NCBI GenBank assembly: GCA_007116495.1
Contig: SKIJ01000054.1
Span: 1 to 59,271 of the forward strand
DNA from: Cryomorphaceae bacterium
GTDB taxonomy: Bacteria > Bacteroidota > Bacteroidia > Flavobacteriales > Schleiferiaceae
Reading direction: 5' to 3'
Length of the DNA stretch: 59,271 nucleotides
Shown piece after piece: positions 34,825 through 43,800 of this stretch. The position numbers were made by a program, and so were the translations under genes. The notes beneath the pieces were generated by a model. That model worked only from the letters and a program-made list of their open reading frames with translations. It had not been told where the DNA came from and made no database searches. Position 1 is the stretch's first letter. Every line of letters starts with the position of its first letter.

Positions 34825-36135
34825 TTATTCGCCAAAGTCATCAAAAGAAACATTTTCAGCAGGTACTCCCCAATCGTCAACCATTTTGATTACGGCTGCA
34901 TTCATTAATGGAGGACCACAGAAATAAAATTCTATTTCCTCAGGTTCATCGTGTTTAACTAAGTAGTTATCGATGAACGCTTGGTGAACAAAACCTAGGA
35001 AACCATCGGCATCACGATCGTCTAGATCTTTAGCTTCTTTCCAATTATCTTCCTCCAATGGCTCACTCAGCACGACATAAAAGCGGAAATTTGGAAACTC
35101 TTTTTCAATTTTACGGAAATGATCAACGTAAAATAGTTCACGTTTACTTCTACCACCGTACCAGTAAGAAACTTTACGGTCGGTCTTCAGCGTTTGGAAC
35201 AAGTGGAAGATGTGCGCACGTAAAGGTGCCATACCAGCTCCACCACCAATATAAACCATTTCGTTATCTGTGTCTTTGATAAAGAATTCACCGTATGGAC
35301 CAGAAATGGTTACCTTATCACCAGGCTTCCGGTCAAAGACAAACGAAGAACAAATACCAGGATTTACGTCCATCCAAGTATTCTTTGCTCTATCCCAAGG
35401 TGGTGTAGCAATACGAATATTCAGCATAATTATGTTACCTTCCGCAGGGTGGTTGGCCATTGAATATGCACGGAAGATGGGTTCGTCATTCTTCATCTTC
35501 AAATCCCAAAGATTGAACTTATCCCAATCAGATTTAAACTTATCCTTTCCTGCAGGGTCAACTGGGTGAGGTGAAATGTCGAAGTTCTTAAAATCGACCT
35601 CGATGGGTGGTACGTCAACTTGAATGTAACCACCAGCTTGGAAATCAAGATTTTCGCCATCAGGTAATTTCACAACAAACTCCTTGATGAAGGTAGATAC
35701 ATTGTAGTTAGAAACAACTTCACACTCCCATTTTTTAATGCCAAAAATCTCTTCAGGCACTTTTACTGTCATGTCATTTTTCACCTTGACCTGACAACTT
35801 AAACGCCAATTATCTTGGATTTCTTTACGTGTAAAGTATCCCTCTTCGGTTGGTAAAATTCCACCGCCACCTTCAGGAATTTGACATTTACACATAGCGC
35901 AGGTACCACCACCACCACACGCAGAGGGAAGAAAGATTTTCTGGTTTGATAACGTTGTCAACAACGTATCACCTGAAGTAACTTCTACTTCCTCACCATT
36001 AATGGATAATTTGACAGGACCACTAGGCGCTAATTTACCTTTTACAAAAAGTAAGACACCAACTAGGGTAAAAATTATAGTTAAAAAGACAACGATACTC
36101 GTAACGATTACGGTTGTCGAAGATAAGAAGATCAT
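34825..36135 (-). CDS. nqrF: Na+-translocating NADH:quinone reductase subunit F
   Basis: Electron entry subunit: accepts hydride from NADH on FAD and passes it to a 2Fe-2S centre. One N-terminal membrane helix (3-28) is followed by the ferredoxin domain with [14 protein letters not shown] and the fourth ligand in LSCQVKV. The FAD motif is FRAYSMAN. The NADH domain has [15 protein letters not shown], and the family ends [13 protein letters not shown]...SFDDFGE. At 436 residues it is slightly longer than the V. cholerae protein. Last gene of the minus-strand nqrABCDEF operon, 17 bp after nqrE. Confidence 0.98.
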   Translation of the reverse strand: MIFLSSTTVIVTSIVVFLTIIFTLVGVLLFVKGKLAPSGPVKLSINGEEVEVTSGDTLLTTLSNQKIFLPSACGGGGTCAMCKCQIPEGGGGILPTEEGYFTRKEIQDNWRLSCQVKVKNDMTVKVPEEIFGIKKWECEVVSNYNVSTFIKEFVVKLPDGENLDFQAGGYIQVDVPPIEVDFKNFDISPHPVDPAGKDKFKSDWDKFNLWDLKMKNDEPIFRAYSMANHPAEGNIIMLNIRIATPPWDRAKNTWMDVNPGICSSFVFDRKPGDKVTISGPYGEFFIKDTDNEMVYIGGGAGMAPLRAHIFHLFQTLKTDRKVSYWYGGRSKRELFYVDHFRKIEKEFPNFRFYVVLSEPLEEDNWKEAKDLDDRDADGFLGFVHQAFIDNYLVKHDEPEEIEFYFCGPPLMNAAVIKMVDDWGVPAENVSFDDFGE

Positions 36136-36152
36136 AGATTCTAATTAAAAAT

Positions 36153-36770
36153 TTACAACTTAATTCCCATAAAGCTCATAAAGGCGATTCCCATCAAACC
36201 GGTTATGACGAAGGTAATGCCTAATCCACGCATTGGACCCGGAACGTTTGAATAACGAATTTTCTCACGAATCGCAGCAAGAGCTACAATTGCAATAAAA
36301 AATCCAACACCACTTCCTAAACCAAAGACGGATGCCTCAGTGATATTACCATAAGAACGCTCCTGCATAAATAGTGAACCACCTAAAATGGAACAGTTAA
36401 CAGCAATAAGGGGTAAAAAGATTCCTAAAGAACTGTAAAGTGCTGGAGAAAACTTTTCAACAACCATTTCTACCAATTGTACCATGGATGCAATTACTGC
36501 AATGAACATGATGAAGGTTAAAAAGCTTAAATCAACATTTGCATACTGTGGTCCTAACCATGTTAGTGCACCCTCTGCAAGCACAAAGTTTTCGAGCAAA
36601 TAGTTAATCGGCACAGTAATACCAAGTACAAAAATTACGGCAGCACCCAATCCTAAAGATGTCTTTACGGTTTGTGAAACGGCCAAATAAGAACACATAC
36701 CTAAAAAGTAGGCAAACACCATATTTTCAATGAATATGGCACGAACGAATATATTGACTAATTCTTGCAT
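36153..36770 (-). CDS. nqrE: Na+-translocating NADH:quinone reductase subunit E
   Basis: Six-helix membrane subunit of 205 residues. With NqrD it holds an iron centre inside the membrane: the cysteines in YFLGMCSYLAVS (C26) and AVNCSILGG (about 120) are present. The sequence VRAIFIENMVFAYFLGMC is highly conserved. It is separated from nqrD by 6 bp. Confidence 0.98.
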   Translation of the reverse strand: MQELVNIFVRAIFIENMVFAYFLGMCSYLAVSQTVKTSLGLGAAVIFVLGITVPINYLLENFVLAEGALTWLGPQYANVDLSFLTFIMFIAVIASMVQLVEMVVEKFSPALYSSLGIFLPLIAVNCSILGGSLFMQERSYGNITEASVFGLGSGVGFFIAIVALAAIREKIRYSNVPGPMRGLGITFVITGLMGIAFMSFMGIKL

Positions 36771-36776
36771 GACGAT

Positions 36777-37454
36777 TTAGTTTTCTTCAATTAGTTTGCG
36801 GTTATTGGCACGTTGTACCCAAATAATAAGAGCAACTGTAATGAGTGCCATAGGTGGAAGCAACATCATACCGTTGTCGGAGTAGAATCCGCCGTTGGCC
36901 ATATACCACGAGTCCGGGATAAGGCTATAACCCCAAAGCGTTCCGGTACCGAAAAATTCACGGAATACAGAAACTAAGATAAGGATAACCCCATATCCGG
37001 CAGCGTTACCCACACCATCTAAAAATGACTTCCACACACCATTACCCATCGCAAAGGCTTCAAAGCGACCCATAATGATGCAATTGGTTATGATAAGACC
37101 AATAAAAACGGATAATTGTTTGCTTACGTCAAATAGATAAGCTTTTAAAACTTGATCTACGAGAATTACGAGTGCAGCAATAACTGTAAGCATAACGATA
37201 ATTCGGACACGTTGAGGAATCATATTGCGCAACAGCGAAATAATGATATTACCCGCAGCCATAACAAAAACCACACTGAGCGACATAACCACAGCAGGCT
37301 TTAATTGAACAGTAATTGCTAGCGCTGAACAAATACCCAAAACCTGAACCGTAATTGGGTTATCATCGTTTAGGGGATCTTTTAATAGCTTTCTGTTTTT
37401 TTTGGAAAAGAGTGGTTCTGACTCTTTCTTTTTTTCTATCGTTTCTGTACTCAT
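36777..37454 (-). CDS. nqrD: Na+-translocating NADH:quinone reductase subunit D
   Basis: Six-helix membrane subunit homologous to NqrE in inverted topology, 225 residues. The expected intramembrane cysteines lie in LGICSALA and ITNCIIMGRFEAFAMGN. The N-terminal 25 residues are a charged extension (KKKESEPLFSKKNRK) absent from many proteobacterial versions. It is 20 bp downstream of nqrC. Confidence 0.98.
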   Translation of the reverse strand: MSTETIEKKKESEPLFSKKNRKLLKDPLNDDNPITVQVLGICSALAITVQLKPAVVMSLSVVFVMAAGNIIISLLRNMIPQRVRIIVMLTVIAALVILVDQVLKAYLFDVSKQLSVFIGLIITNCIIMGRFEAFAMGNGVWKSFLDGVGNAAGYGVILILVSVFREFFGTGTLWGYSLIPDSWYMANGGFYSDNGMMLLPPMALITVALIIWVQRANNRKLIEEN

Positions 37455-37474
37455 GGTAAGGATTAGTTTATCAA

Positions 37475-38272
37475 TTAAACAACGTCGTTCTCAATGACTT
37501 CATTAGAAGCAACATCGACATCTTCATCTTCGATGGGATCATCAATTTCTAGTTCTTCTACAGGAAGATCTTCATCGTGGCTGCTTGAACGGGCCTTTAG
37601 ATAGTCTACATAGCCTGCCAAGCAATTTTTTAACATGTCCGTTACACCATCAGATGTAACAGTACCTCCAGATATTCCATCAACCTCATGCTGACCGGAT
37701 CCACCACCTTTTTTTACGGTTACGGACTTGAACTCTCCAGATTCATCCAAAATGTTCTTATTTTGAAACTGATCATAAAACATTGCTGTGTTGATCTCTG
37801 CCCCTAAGCCCGGCGTTTCCGACTTATGGTCAAAGTTAGCACCATATATTGTAGACGCGTCTTTCTTTAATGAAATAAATCCCCATATAGGTCCCCAAAG
37901 TCCACCACCTCTCAAAGGAATAACGTAGAACGTTTCTCCGTCTTTTTCAGCTATATACAGAGGGTTTTTTCGCTCTTCCAAGGGCTTTTTGACTTCATCA
38001 GCTATGACAATCTCAAGCGGATTCATACCATCTACAATTTGACCGTTTTGAATTACCAATTCTTCTGTGATGAGATTATTGTACGCTTCTTCAGATTCAG
38101 CGCGACTGACATCGACGTTGATGGACTTTAAAATATTCTGCCAACTTTCTTGGCGGACGTTTTCAGCTTGCATGGGCTGTAAAGATGTTGCTGCAAGTGA
38201 TAAAAGAGCAGCAACTACTACAACCATAACGGCTGAAAAGATAAACGTATACGAATTACTACTTGTATTCAT
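37475..38272 (-). CDS. nqrC: Na+-translocating NADH:quinone reductase subunit C
   Basis: Carries covalent FMN on the periplasmic side. The attachment threonine is T204 in DGISGGTVTSDGV, and SETPGLGAEI precedes it. One N-terminal membrane helix (8-28). The protein continues about 45 residues past the FMN domain into a strongly acidic tail (DLPVEELEIDDPIEDED), not part of the core fold. ApbE, the flavin transferase normally required, is not in the window. It starts 3 bp after nqrB. Confidence 0.97.
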   Translation of the reverse strand: MNTSSNSYTFIFSAVMVVVVAALLSLAATSLQPMQAENVRQESWQNILKSINVDVSRAESEEAYNNLITEELVIQNGQIVDGMNPLEIVIADEVKKPLEERKNPLYIAEKDGETFYVIPLRGGGLWGPIWGFISLKKDASTIYGANFDHKSETPGLGAEINTAMFYDQFQNKNILDESGEFKSVTVKKGGGSGQHEVDGISGGTVTSDGVTDMLKNCLAGYVDYLKARSSSHDEDLPVEELEIDDPIEDEDVDVASNEVIENDVV

Positions 38273-38275
38273 GGC

Positions 38276-39475
38276 TTAGGCGTTTACGGTTTGTAATTGA
38301 GCAGCGCGTTTCATACGACGCTTGATGTTTCCTTCTACGACATAGTGATCGATTAGAGGAGCAAATACGTTAAGAAGCAAAATGGCAAGCATAATGCCTT
38401 CCGGGTATGCAGGATTAAAAACGCGAATCATGATGGCAAAGAAACCGACCAAGAAACCGTAAATGATTTTTCCTTTTGCTGTTTGTGCGGCAGAAACAGG
38501 ATCTGTTGCCATAAAAACAATACCAAAAGCAAAACCACCCATAATTAGCTGTTGCCAAGCAGGTACTGCCATAAACGCTTGTTGTTCGGGTGAAAGCGCA
38601 TATTCTGCAAATAGATTGAAAATTCCACCCATGGCCAGCGCACCAATAACACCGGAAAGCATAATTTGCCAAGAACCAATACCGGCTAAAATTAAGATAA
38701 ACGCGCCAATGAGAATCATCACAACAGATGTTTCTCCAACACTACCGGGGATTAAACCCAAAAACATATCCATGGCGCTGTATTGTGTAGAGCCAGAAGT
38801 TGCGAGATCACCTAATGCAGTGGCACCTGAATAACCATCAACTACAGATTGACCTTCACGAGTTGATGTATTGATCCAAACTTTATCGCCAGACATGTAC
38901 GTGGGATATGCAAAAAATGCAAATACACGAGCCGTTAATGCTGGATTTAAAATGTTCATACCTGTTCCACCAAACACCTCTTTACCAATAACAACGGCAA
39001 AAACAACAGAGATGGCCAACATCCAAAGTGGCAAATCAACAGGCATAATAAGTGGTATAAGCATACCTGTTACCAAATAACCTTCATTAATTTGATGACC
39101 TTTGTAGATGCAAAACGCAAATTCAATAGCCAAGCCAACCCCGTAGGAAACAACTACCATTGGAAGCACTTTAATGGCACCAAAGAGAATGTTGTCGATG
39201 AATGACATCTCACCTGCAAGCCCTAAGGCCAAATAATGTTGATAACCTACATTCCACATCCCAAAAATGAGTGCTGGAATAAGCGCTACAATTACCGTAA
39301 ACATTGTTCGTTTTAGGTCTATCCCATCACGAATATGCGCACCCGAATGAGCAGTGTGTCCGGGCACCATTGCAAACGTTTTGAACCCATCAAAGAGAGG
39401 CCAAAGTTTTTCAAACTTTCCTCCCTTTTCAAAGTTTGGTTCAAACTTGTCGATAACATTGTGTAAAAGCTTCAT
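38276..39475 (-). CDS. nqrB: Na+-translocating NADH:quinone reductase subunit B
   Basis: Largest membrane subunit (399 residues), related to urea transporters and RnfD; it binds riboflavin and covalent FMN and forms the sodium path. The FMN threonine is T219 in DGYSGATALG. Conserved stretches are TVIVALIPALIFGMWNVG, GKEVFGGTGMNILNPALTARVF and GFAFGIVFMATDPVSAAQT. It lies 36 bp after nqrA. Confidence 0.98.
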   Translation of the reverse strand: MKLLHNVIDKFEPNFEKGGKFEKLWPLFDGFKTFAMVPGHTAHSGAHIRDGIDLKRTMFTVIVALIPALIFGMWNVGYQHYLALGLAGEMSFIDNILFGAIKVLPMVVVSYGVGLAIEFAFCIYKGHQINEGYLVTGMLIPLIMPVDLPLWMLAISVVFAVVIGKEVFGGTGMNILNPALTARVFAFFAYPTYMSGDKVWINTSTREGQSVVDGYSGATALGDLATSGSTQYSAMDMFLGLIPGSVGETSVVMILIGAFILILAGIGSWQIMLSGVIGALAMGGIFNLFAEYALSPEQQAFMAVPAWQQLIMGGFAFGIVFMATDPVSAAQTAKGKIIYGFLVGFFAIMIRVFNPAYPEGIMLAILLLNVFAPLIDHYVVEGNIKRRMKRAAQLQTVNA

Positions 39476-39511
39476 AAATCGTTCGTTTTTATCTTCCGTG
39501 AATATAACAGA

Positions 39512-40867
39512 TTATCCCAATTCTTGTTTGGCCAAATCCAATCCTTTTCTCAAGGTTTCTTGAACAGGTATTTTTGACGTACATACGACCTCACAAAGAG
39601 CCATATCTTCCTCGGCTAGTTCAAAAATCCCTAACTTTTCCATGGTTTCAACATCTTCAATCATGATTGATTTTAACAATTGAACCGGATAAATATCAAA
39701 TGGGAATACACGTTCGTATTCGCCAGTAACAACAAATGCGCGTTCTTCTCCGTGCATACTTGTATCTAATGGCAACTGACGTTGAGGTCTCAACCAAGTG
39801 AATAACGATCTTGAGATACTAAACTTATTACCTCCTGGCTTAATCCAGCCAAAAATTTCCGGTTCATTACCTTCCTCCAATACAGTGATTTCTTCGTCGT
39901 AAAAACCAAGAAATCCATCTTTATCAATCCTTGATCCAGTAAGTACATCACCGCTTATGTAACGATTGTTATCACTATCTAACTGACCTTCAATGACTGG
40001 AGTGATTTGGGATCCTATAAGCAATTTATGATAACGAGGGTTTTTGACCATTGGTCCCGTAACCGCAACAACACGTGTTGGGTTATACTTTCCCTCTAAG
40101 AATAAGCGACCAATAATGATAACGTCTTGTGGTTCCAAGTACCATACCTTCTCTTTGTTGTTGAGAACCGGATCGATATGGTGAATATGCACACCTACAT
40201 TTCCAGCTGGATGAGGCCCTGATACCTTGTGAATTTCTACACCCTTGATTTTTGCAAATACATCAGAAGGCTTACTCATACCCGTAACGGTAAGATGCAC
40301 GCTTCCTTCCGTGAGTTTTTTAATTGCGTTCAAGCCTGTTTGAAACTCATTTTCCAGACCGTGAACAACGAAGTCTTGATCGGCAGAAATGGGAGCTGTA
40401 TTTACACATGAAATAAAAATGGACTTTGGCGTATCGTCGGGTGAGGCAATCACTCCATATGGACGCTGGCGAATAAATGGCCAGCAACCAGAATCTAAAA
40501 GACGTTTAACAATGGCTTCCCTAGCCAAATCTGAAGGATTCTCAACGGGAAACTCGCGATAGGAAATGTCTTTATCGGCCAAGACTTTTACCGATAACAT
40601 TTTGCGTTTTTCGCCACGTTCTATTTCCACTACTTCACCACTAACCGGGCTTACCCACTGAATGCGATTATCATCTTTGGAATAAATCAACGGATCACCC
40701 GCTTTAACCTCAGCACCCTCTTTAACGTGCAGTTTGGGAAATAAACCGGTGAAATCAGTGGGCTTGATGGCAAACACCTTTGAACGATCAGCATTGCCAA
40801 TCAATTGCTCCGCTTTTCCTTTAAGCGGGATGTTTACACCCTTCGTAATCTTTAAGTCTTTTGACAT
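39512..40867 (-). CDS. nqrA: Na+-translocating NADH:quinone reductase subunit A
   Basis: Cytosolic quinone-site subunit and first gene of the operon. It begins KITKGVNIPLKGKAEQL; GLFPKLHVKEGAEVKAGDPL (a lipoyl-like hammerhead) and GPHPAGNVGVHIHHIDPV follow. The frame is open to 40915, but the ATG at 40867 (MSKDLKITKG) gives the usual 451 residues. A TAATTTTG box lies 24 bp before it, inside the longer reading, which supports this choice. Confidence 0.97.
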   Translation of the reverse strand: MSKDLKITKGVNIPLKGKAEQLIGNADRSKVFAIKPTDFTGLFPKLHVKEGAEVKAGDPLIYSKDDNRIQWVSPVSGEVVEIERGEKRKMLSVKVLADKDISYREFPVENPSDLAREAIVKRLLDSGCWPFIRQRPYGVIASPDDTPKSIFISCVNTAPISADQDFVVHGLENEFQTGLNAIKKLTEGSVHLTVTGMSKPSDVFAKIKGVEIHKVSGPHPAGNVGVHIHHIDPVLNNKEKVWYLEPQDVIIIGRLFLEGKYNPTRVVAVTGPMVKNPRYHKLLIGSQITPVIEGQLDSDNNRYISGDVLTGSRIDKDGFLGFYDEEITVLEEGNEPEIFGWIKPGGNKFSISRSLFTWLRPQRQLPLDTSMHGEERAFVVTGEYERVFPFDIYPVQLLKSIMIEDVETMEKLGIFELAEEDMALCEVVCTSKIPVQETLRKGLDLAKQELG

Positions 40868-40890
40868 AGGGACGTTTGATTTTTGGCCGA

Positions 40891-40898
40891 CAAAATTA
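40891..40898 (-). promoter_or_regulatory. Candidate -7 box (TAATTTTG) for the nqr operon
   Basis: Exact TAnnTTTG match on the minus strand, 23 bp before the nqrA ATG. Upstream of it the divergent region to 41119 is AT-rich and holds a second box for the lipoprotein gene. Confidence 0.5.
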
Positions 40899-41082
40899 GT
40901 AATCAAACATATCATTTAGGCTGCTAGCGGCTATTTAGAATAGTTAAAAATTATTAAAAGGCAATTTGCCAAGTCTTTGAGGTATTATTCTTTTTTTAAA
41001 CGAAAAAAAATATTTAAAATATTGATTATGAGATTATAATTTTGAAATCATCTACACCTCTCCACAAAACAATAAAATCCCT

Positions 41083-41090
41083 TAGATTTG
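41083..41090 (+). promoter_or_regulatory. Candidate -7 box (TAGATTTG) for the lipoprotein at 41120
   Basis: Exact TAnnTTTG match 29 bp before the ATG. Confidence 0.45.
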
Positions 41091-41119
41091 CCAAATTGTT
41101 TAACCTTTACATTTTTGAT

Positions 41120-41623
41120 ATGAAAAAAACAGTTTTACGTTTATTAATGCCCCTCATGGTATTCCTTACGCCTTCATGCAGCGACGATGATGACAATGGA
41201 AATGGAGATAACAACGGCAGCTCAAATGGCGCAAATATTGGCACATTTCAAGCAACCGTAAGTGGAGATTTAGAAGAGGAAATTGAAGGCATAGCATACT
41301 ACGAAACCGTAGATGGTGATTTGGCAATAACGTTATTTGTTTCGTTTAATGAATGGCCATTCATTACGTTCTTGTTTAATCCCCCGGTCACCGAGAGAAC
41401 ATATACAGTTATTGGCACCGGTATGGGACAAGACGATAACGAAACGAATGCTTCTGCAAGTAATGGAAACTTCTTCTTCTTCGGTGATGGCGGTAGTGTT
41501 ACGATCACATCCGTCAACAATGACGTTATCAACGGAACGTTTGATGTGGATTTTGAATATAGTGATCCCCAAGAAACTGTAAACATTAATATTAATGGTA
41601 GTTTTTCGGCAGAAGAAGACTAA
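41120..41623 (+). CDS. Lipoprotein of unknown function, probably surface exposed
   Basis: 167 residues, not recognised. The signal MKKTVLRLLMPLMVFLTPSC ends in a lipobox cysteine followed by SDDDDNGNGDNN. Such an S-D-D-D-D run is the known Bacteroidota lipoprotein export signal for the cell surface. The mature part is beta-rich with alternating Thr and Gly (FNPPVTERTYTVIGTG, DVDFEYSDPQETVNININGSF). The frame opens at a TTG at 41042, but only the ATG at 41120 puts the signal peptide first. It ends with a terminator. Confidence 0.7.
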   Translation: MKKTVLRLLMPLMVFLTPSCSDDDDNGNGDNNGSSNGANIGTFQATVSGDLEEEIEGIAYYETVDGDLAITLFVSFNEWPFITFLFNPPVTERTYTVIGTGMGQDDNETNASASNGNFFFFGDGGSVTITSVNNDVINGTFDVDFEYSDPQETVNININGSFSAEED

Positions 41624-41677
41624 ATAATGCAATTAGTAGCAACCTATAGATGCTTTAATCTCGGTTGAAAGTCCTGT

Positions 41678-41706
41678 AGGGACGTGGTTCTCCACGTCCC
41701 TTTTTT
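41678..41706 (+). terminator. Intrinsic terminator after the lipoprotein gene
   Basis: Perfect 10-bp stem AGGGACGTGG / CCACGTCCCT with TTCT loop and T6 tail. Confidence 0.9.
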
Positions 41707-41724
41707 GTTTTTGAGAACATGATA

Positions 41725-42663
41725 TCACTTCTTCTTTGGAGACAGTACTATTCCGTCTTTACTGAGCATACTTTCAGGTACACTGGATTGAATAACCCTT
41801 TTAAGTGCTTTAATAAGGTGCGACTTTAACTGTCCATGCAGATACATTAAGCCAACTTCTCTAACGGGACGAGGTTCAGCTATTGGACGTATCCATTTTT
41901 TATCTTGATCATTCATCTCTGTTACAGCTAAGTGAGGTACGAGTGTCATACCAAAGCCTTGCTTTACTAGACGTATAAGCGTTTCAAAGCTTCCACTTTC
42001 CAATGACAAATGAGTATTGATACCCTCGTCATCGTGTTGGCATAGATTCAACACGGAATTTCTAAAGCAATGCCCCTCAGAAAGCAGTAAAACATCTTCA
42101 ATATTGAGTTCTGAGTTGAGAATGAATGCATCCTTAGACAACCGATGGTTGGGGTGCACGTACGCCAAAAAAGGTTCGTAATACAAAGGATCTTCGTCCA
42201 TACCTGACTCATCTAAAGGAGTTGCTAATATTGCTACATCGAGGCGGTCTTCGCGAAGCATCCGCGTGAGAGTCTCGGTTGTAGCCTCTTGAAAAACACA
42301 CTTTACTTCAGGGTAAAGTCGCTGAAATGGTGCAATTATTCGATGTAACAAATAAGGACTTATTGTTGGTATAACGCCAATGCGAAACTGCCCCTGAAAT
42401 GCACCTTTAGACAGCTCTATGACATCCGCCATTCGATGCGATTCTCGGAGAACAATGCGTGCTTGCTCTATAACTTGCTTTCCAGTTTTTGTAGGCGATA
42501 TGGGCTTTTGTGTTCTATCGAACAGCCGTACGCCCCACTCTTCTTCCAACTTATTGATTTGCATGCTTAACGTTGGTTGGGAAACGCCACAATGTGATGC
42601 TGCTTTGCCAAAGTGACGGAAATCATCTACAGCTACGACGTATTCTAACTGTGTAATGGTCAT
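41725..42663 (-). CDS. oxyR: OxyR-type LysR regulator (hydrogen peroxide sensor)
   Basis: Transcription factor of 312 residues. The LysR helix-turn-helix (MTITQLEYVVAVDDFRHFGKAA, VSQPTLSMQINKLEEEWG) is N-terminal, followed by the sensor domain. Cysteines C199 and C208 in SEGHCFRNSVLNLC fall at exactly the positions and spacing of the E. coli OxyR redox pair, so peroxide sensing by a disulfide switch is likely. No catalase or peroxidase gene is adjacent. A perfect TTTAAATATTTAAA palindrome lies 13 bp before the start. Confidence 0.92.
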   Translation of the reverse strand: MTITQLEYVVAVDDFRHFGKAASHCGVSQPTLSMQINKLEEEWGVRLFDRTQKPISPTKTGKQVIEQARIVLRESHRMADVIELSKGAFQGQFRIGVIPTISPYLLHRIIAPFQRLYPEVKCVFQEATTETLTRMLREDRLDVAILATPLDESGMDEDPLYYEPFLAYVHPNHRLSKDAFILNSELNIEDVLLLSEGHCFRNSVLNLCQHDDEGINTHLSLESGSFETLIRLVKQGFGMTLVPHLAVTEMNDQDKKWIRPIAEPRPVREVGLMYLHGQLKSHLIKALKRVIQSSVPESMLSKDGIVLSPKKK

Positions 42664-43069
42664 AGATTTGATTAATTTAAATATTTAAAAAACAGTTGCT
42701 CCAAAGTGACGTGATTTAAATATGCTTTATCATGATGGTGTTGACTATTGTATTTTATTAAAACGTGTAAAATTAATCAGAATTAAGTCAAGCATAGTAA
42801 TGATTGTAAATTGTTGACGTTACTTGGCTAAAATGTTCGATGCATTAGCAAAGTAAATATTAAATCAATGCTACAAAACATTTTGTTGGGCGCATGTGTC
42901 AATTGTATACTGCTTCATTTAACACCAATTTCAAATACGAACATTTGGGTTTGGGAGCATAAAAAGGTTACTTTGTCGAGGTTCAAAAATACTGTATTAT
43001 CAGCAAAGACACAAACAATGTCTGCAGTAGACTCATTTGAAAAAACCAACCATCAAATTCAACAAAAAT
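42664..43069. other. 406-bp divergent intergenic region between oxyR and the Nudix gene
   Basis: AT-rich. It holds the 14-bp palindrome TTTAAATATTTAAA (42676-42689) beside oxyR and a TTACTTTG near-match to a -7 box at 42968-42975. An ORF for 77 residues (42868-43101) overlaps the Nudix gene and resembles nothing known; I do not call it. No RNA gene recognised. Confidence 0.5.
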
Positions 43070-43717
43070 ATGTGTTTCAACACAAAACACTTTTGGAATA
43101 ATCTATTGAATGTCAATCTCCCGGGAGACAATGCTCACCGTAAGTTTTCACCTCCGGAGAGGCTTGTCCCAGATCAAAAAACGCTGTCACAACTAAAACC
43201 AAAAGAAGCTGCTGTTCTTATTTTGTTATTTGACAATAATGACAAAACACCCCACACACTGCTCATGCAAAGAGTAGCTTACAACGGCGTACACAGTAAA
43301 CAAATCAGTTTCCCTGGAGGAAAGAAAGAACAAAACGACAGTTCCTTTTCCGACACAGCCATTCGTGAGTGCATCGAAGAAGTTGGAGCTAAACGCGAGG
43401 CAATAGACATTTTGGGTAGATTGAGCACACTGTACATACCACCCAGTAATTTTTTAGTTCACCCTTTTGTGGCGTGGTACGACGGCAAGCCTCAATTTAA
43501 AGGAAACCCCCAAGAAGTAGATCGACTCTTTACAGTTAGCATAGACGCGTTAAACGACGAAAAAAATCGAAGCATTAAGTCCATAAATGTTAGAAACAAA
43601 ACCATAGAATGTCCTGCATTTGACGTTGATAACAACATCATTTGGGGAGCTACTGCAATGATCATAAATGAGTTATTGGAAATCTACAGAACCGGTTTTA
43701 ATAAAAGCACATCGTAA
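43070..43717 (+). CDS. Nudix hydrolase, CoA pyrophosphatase type (NudL-like)
   Basis: Probably cleaves CoA or CoA derivatives to phosphopantetheine and 3',5'-ADP. The Nudix box is FPGGKKEQNDSSFSDTAIRE then CIEEVG at about 81-106. The preceding LLMQRVAYNGVHSKQISFPGG is the UPF0035 signature that sets the CoA branch apart. The frame opens at a TTG at 43037; the ATG at 43070 gives 215 residues, close to family length. It is followed 83 bp later by the acyltransferase gene. Confidence 0.9.
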   Translation: MCFNTKHFWNNLLNVNLPGDNAHRKFSPPERLVPDQKTLSQLKPKEAAVLILLFDNNDKTPHTLLMQRVAYNGVHSKQISFPGGKKEQNDSSFSDTAIRECIEEVGAKREAIDILGRLSTLYIPPSNFLVHPFVAWYDGKPQFKGNPQEVDRLFTVSIDALNDEKNRSIKSINVRNKTIECPAFDVDNNIIWGATAMIINELLEIYRTGFNKSTS

Positions 43718-43772
43718 AAAAAGCACATAAACCTTATATGCAGTCTTAAAAAACCGTTTGGTTTTGATTCAC

Positions 43773-43780
43773 TACTTTTG
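43773..43780 (+). promoter_or_regulatory. Candidate -7 box (TACTTTTG) for the acyltransferase gene
   Basis: Exact TAnnTTTG match 20 bp before the ATG at 43801. Confidence 0.5.
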
Positions 43781-43800
43781 CCGTCACACAAAAAACGCAC

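Noticed and set aside
42868-43101. Plus-strand ORF of 77 codons between oxyR and the Nudix gene
   Set aside because: Overlaps the Nudix start in another frame, resembles no family and has no clear promoter or signal; probably chance.
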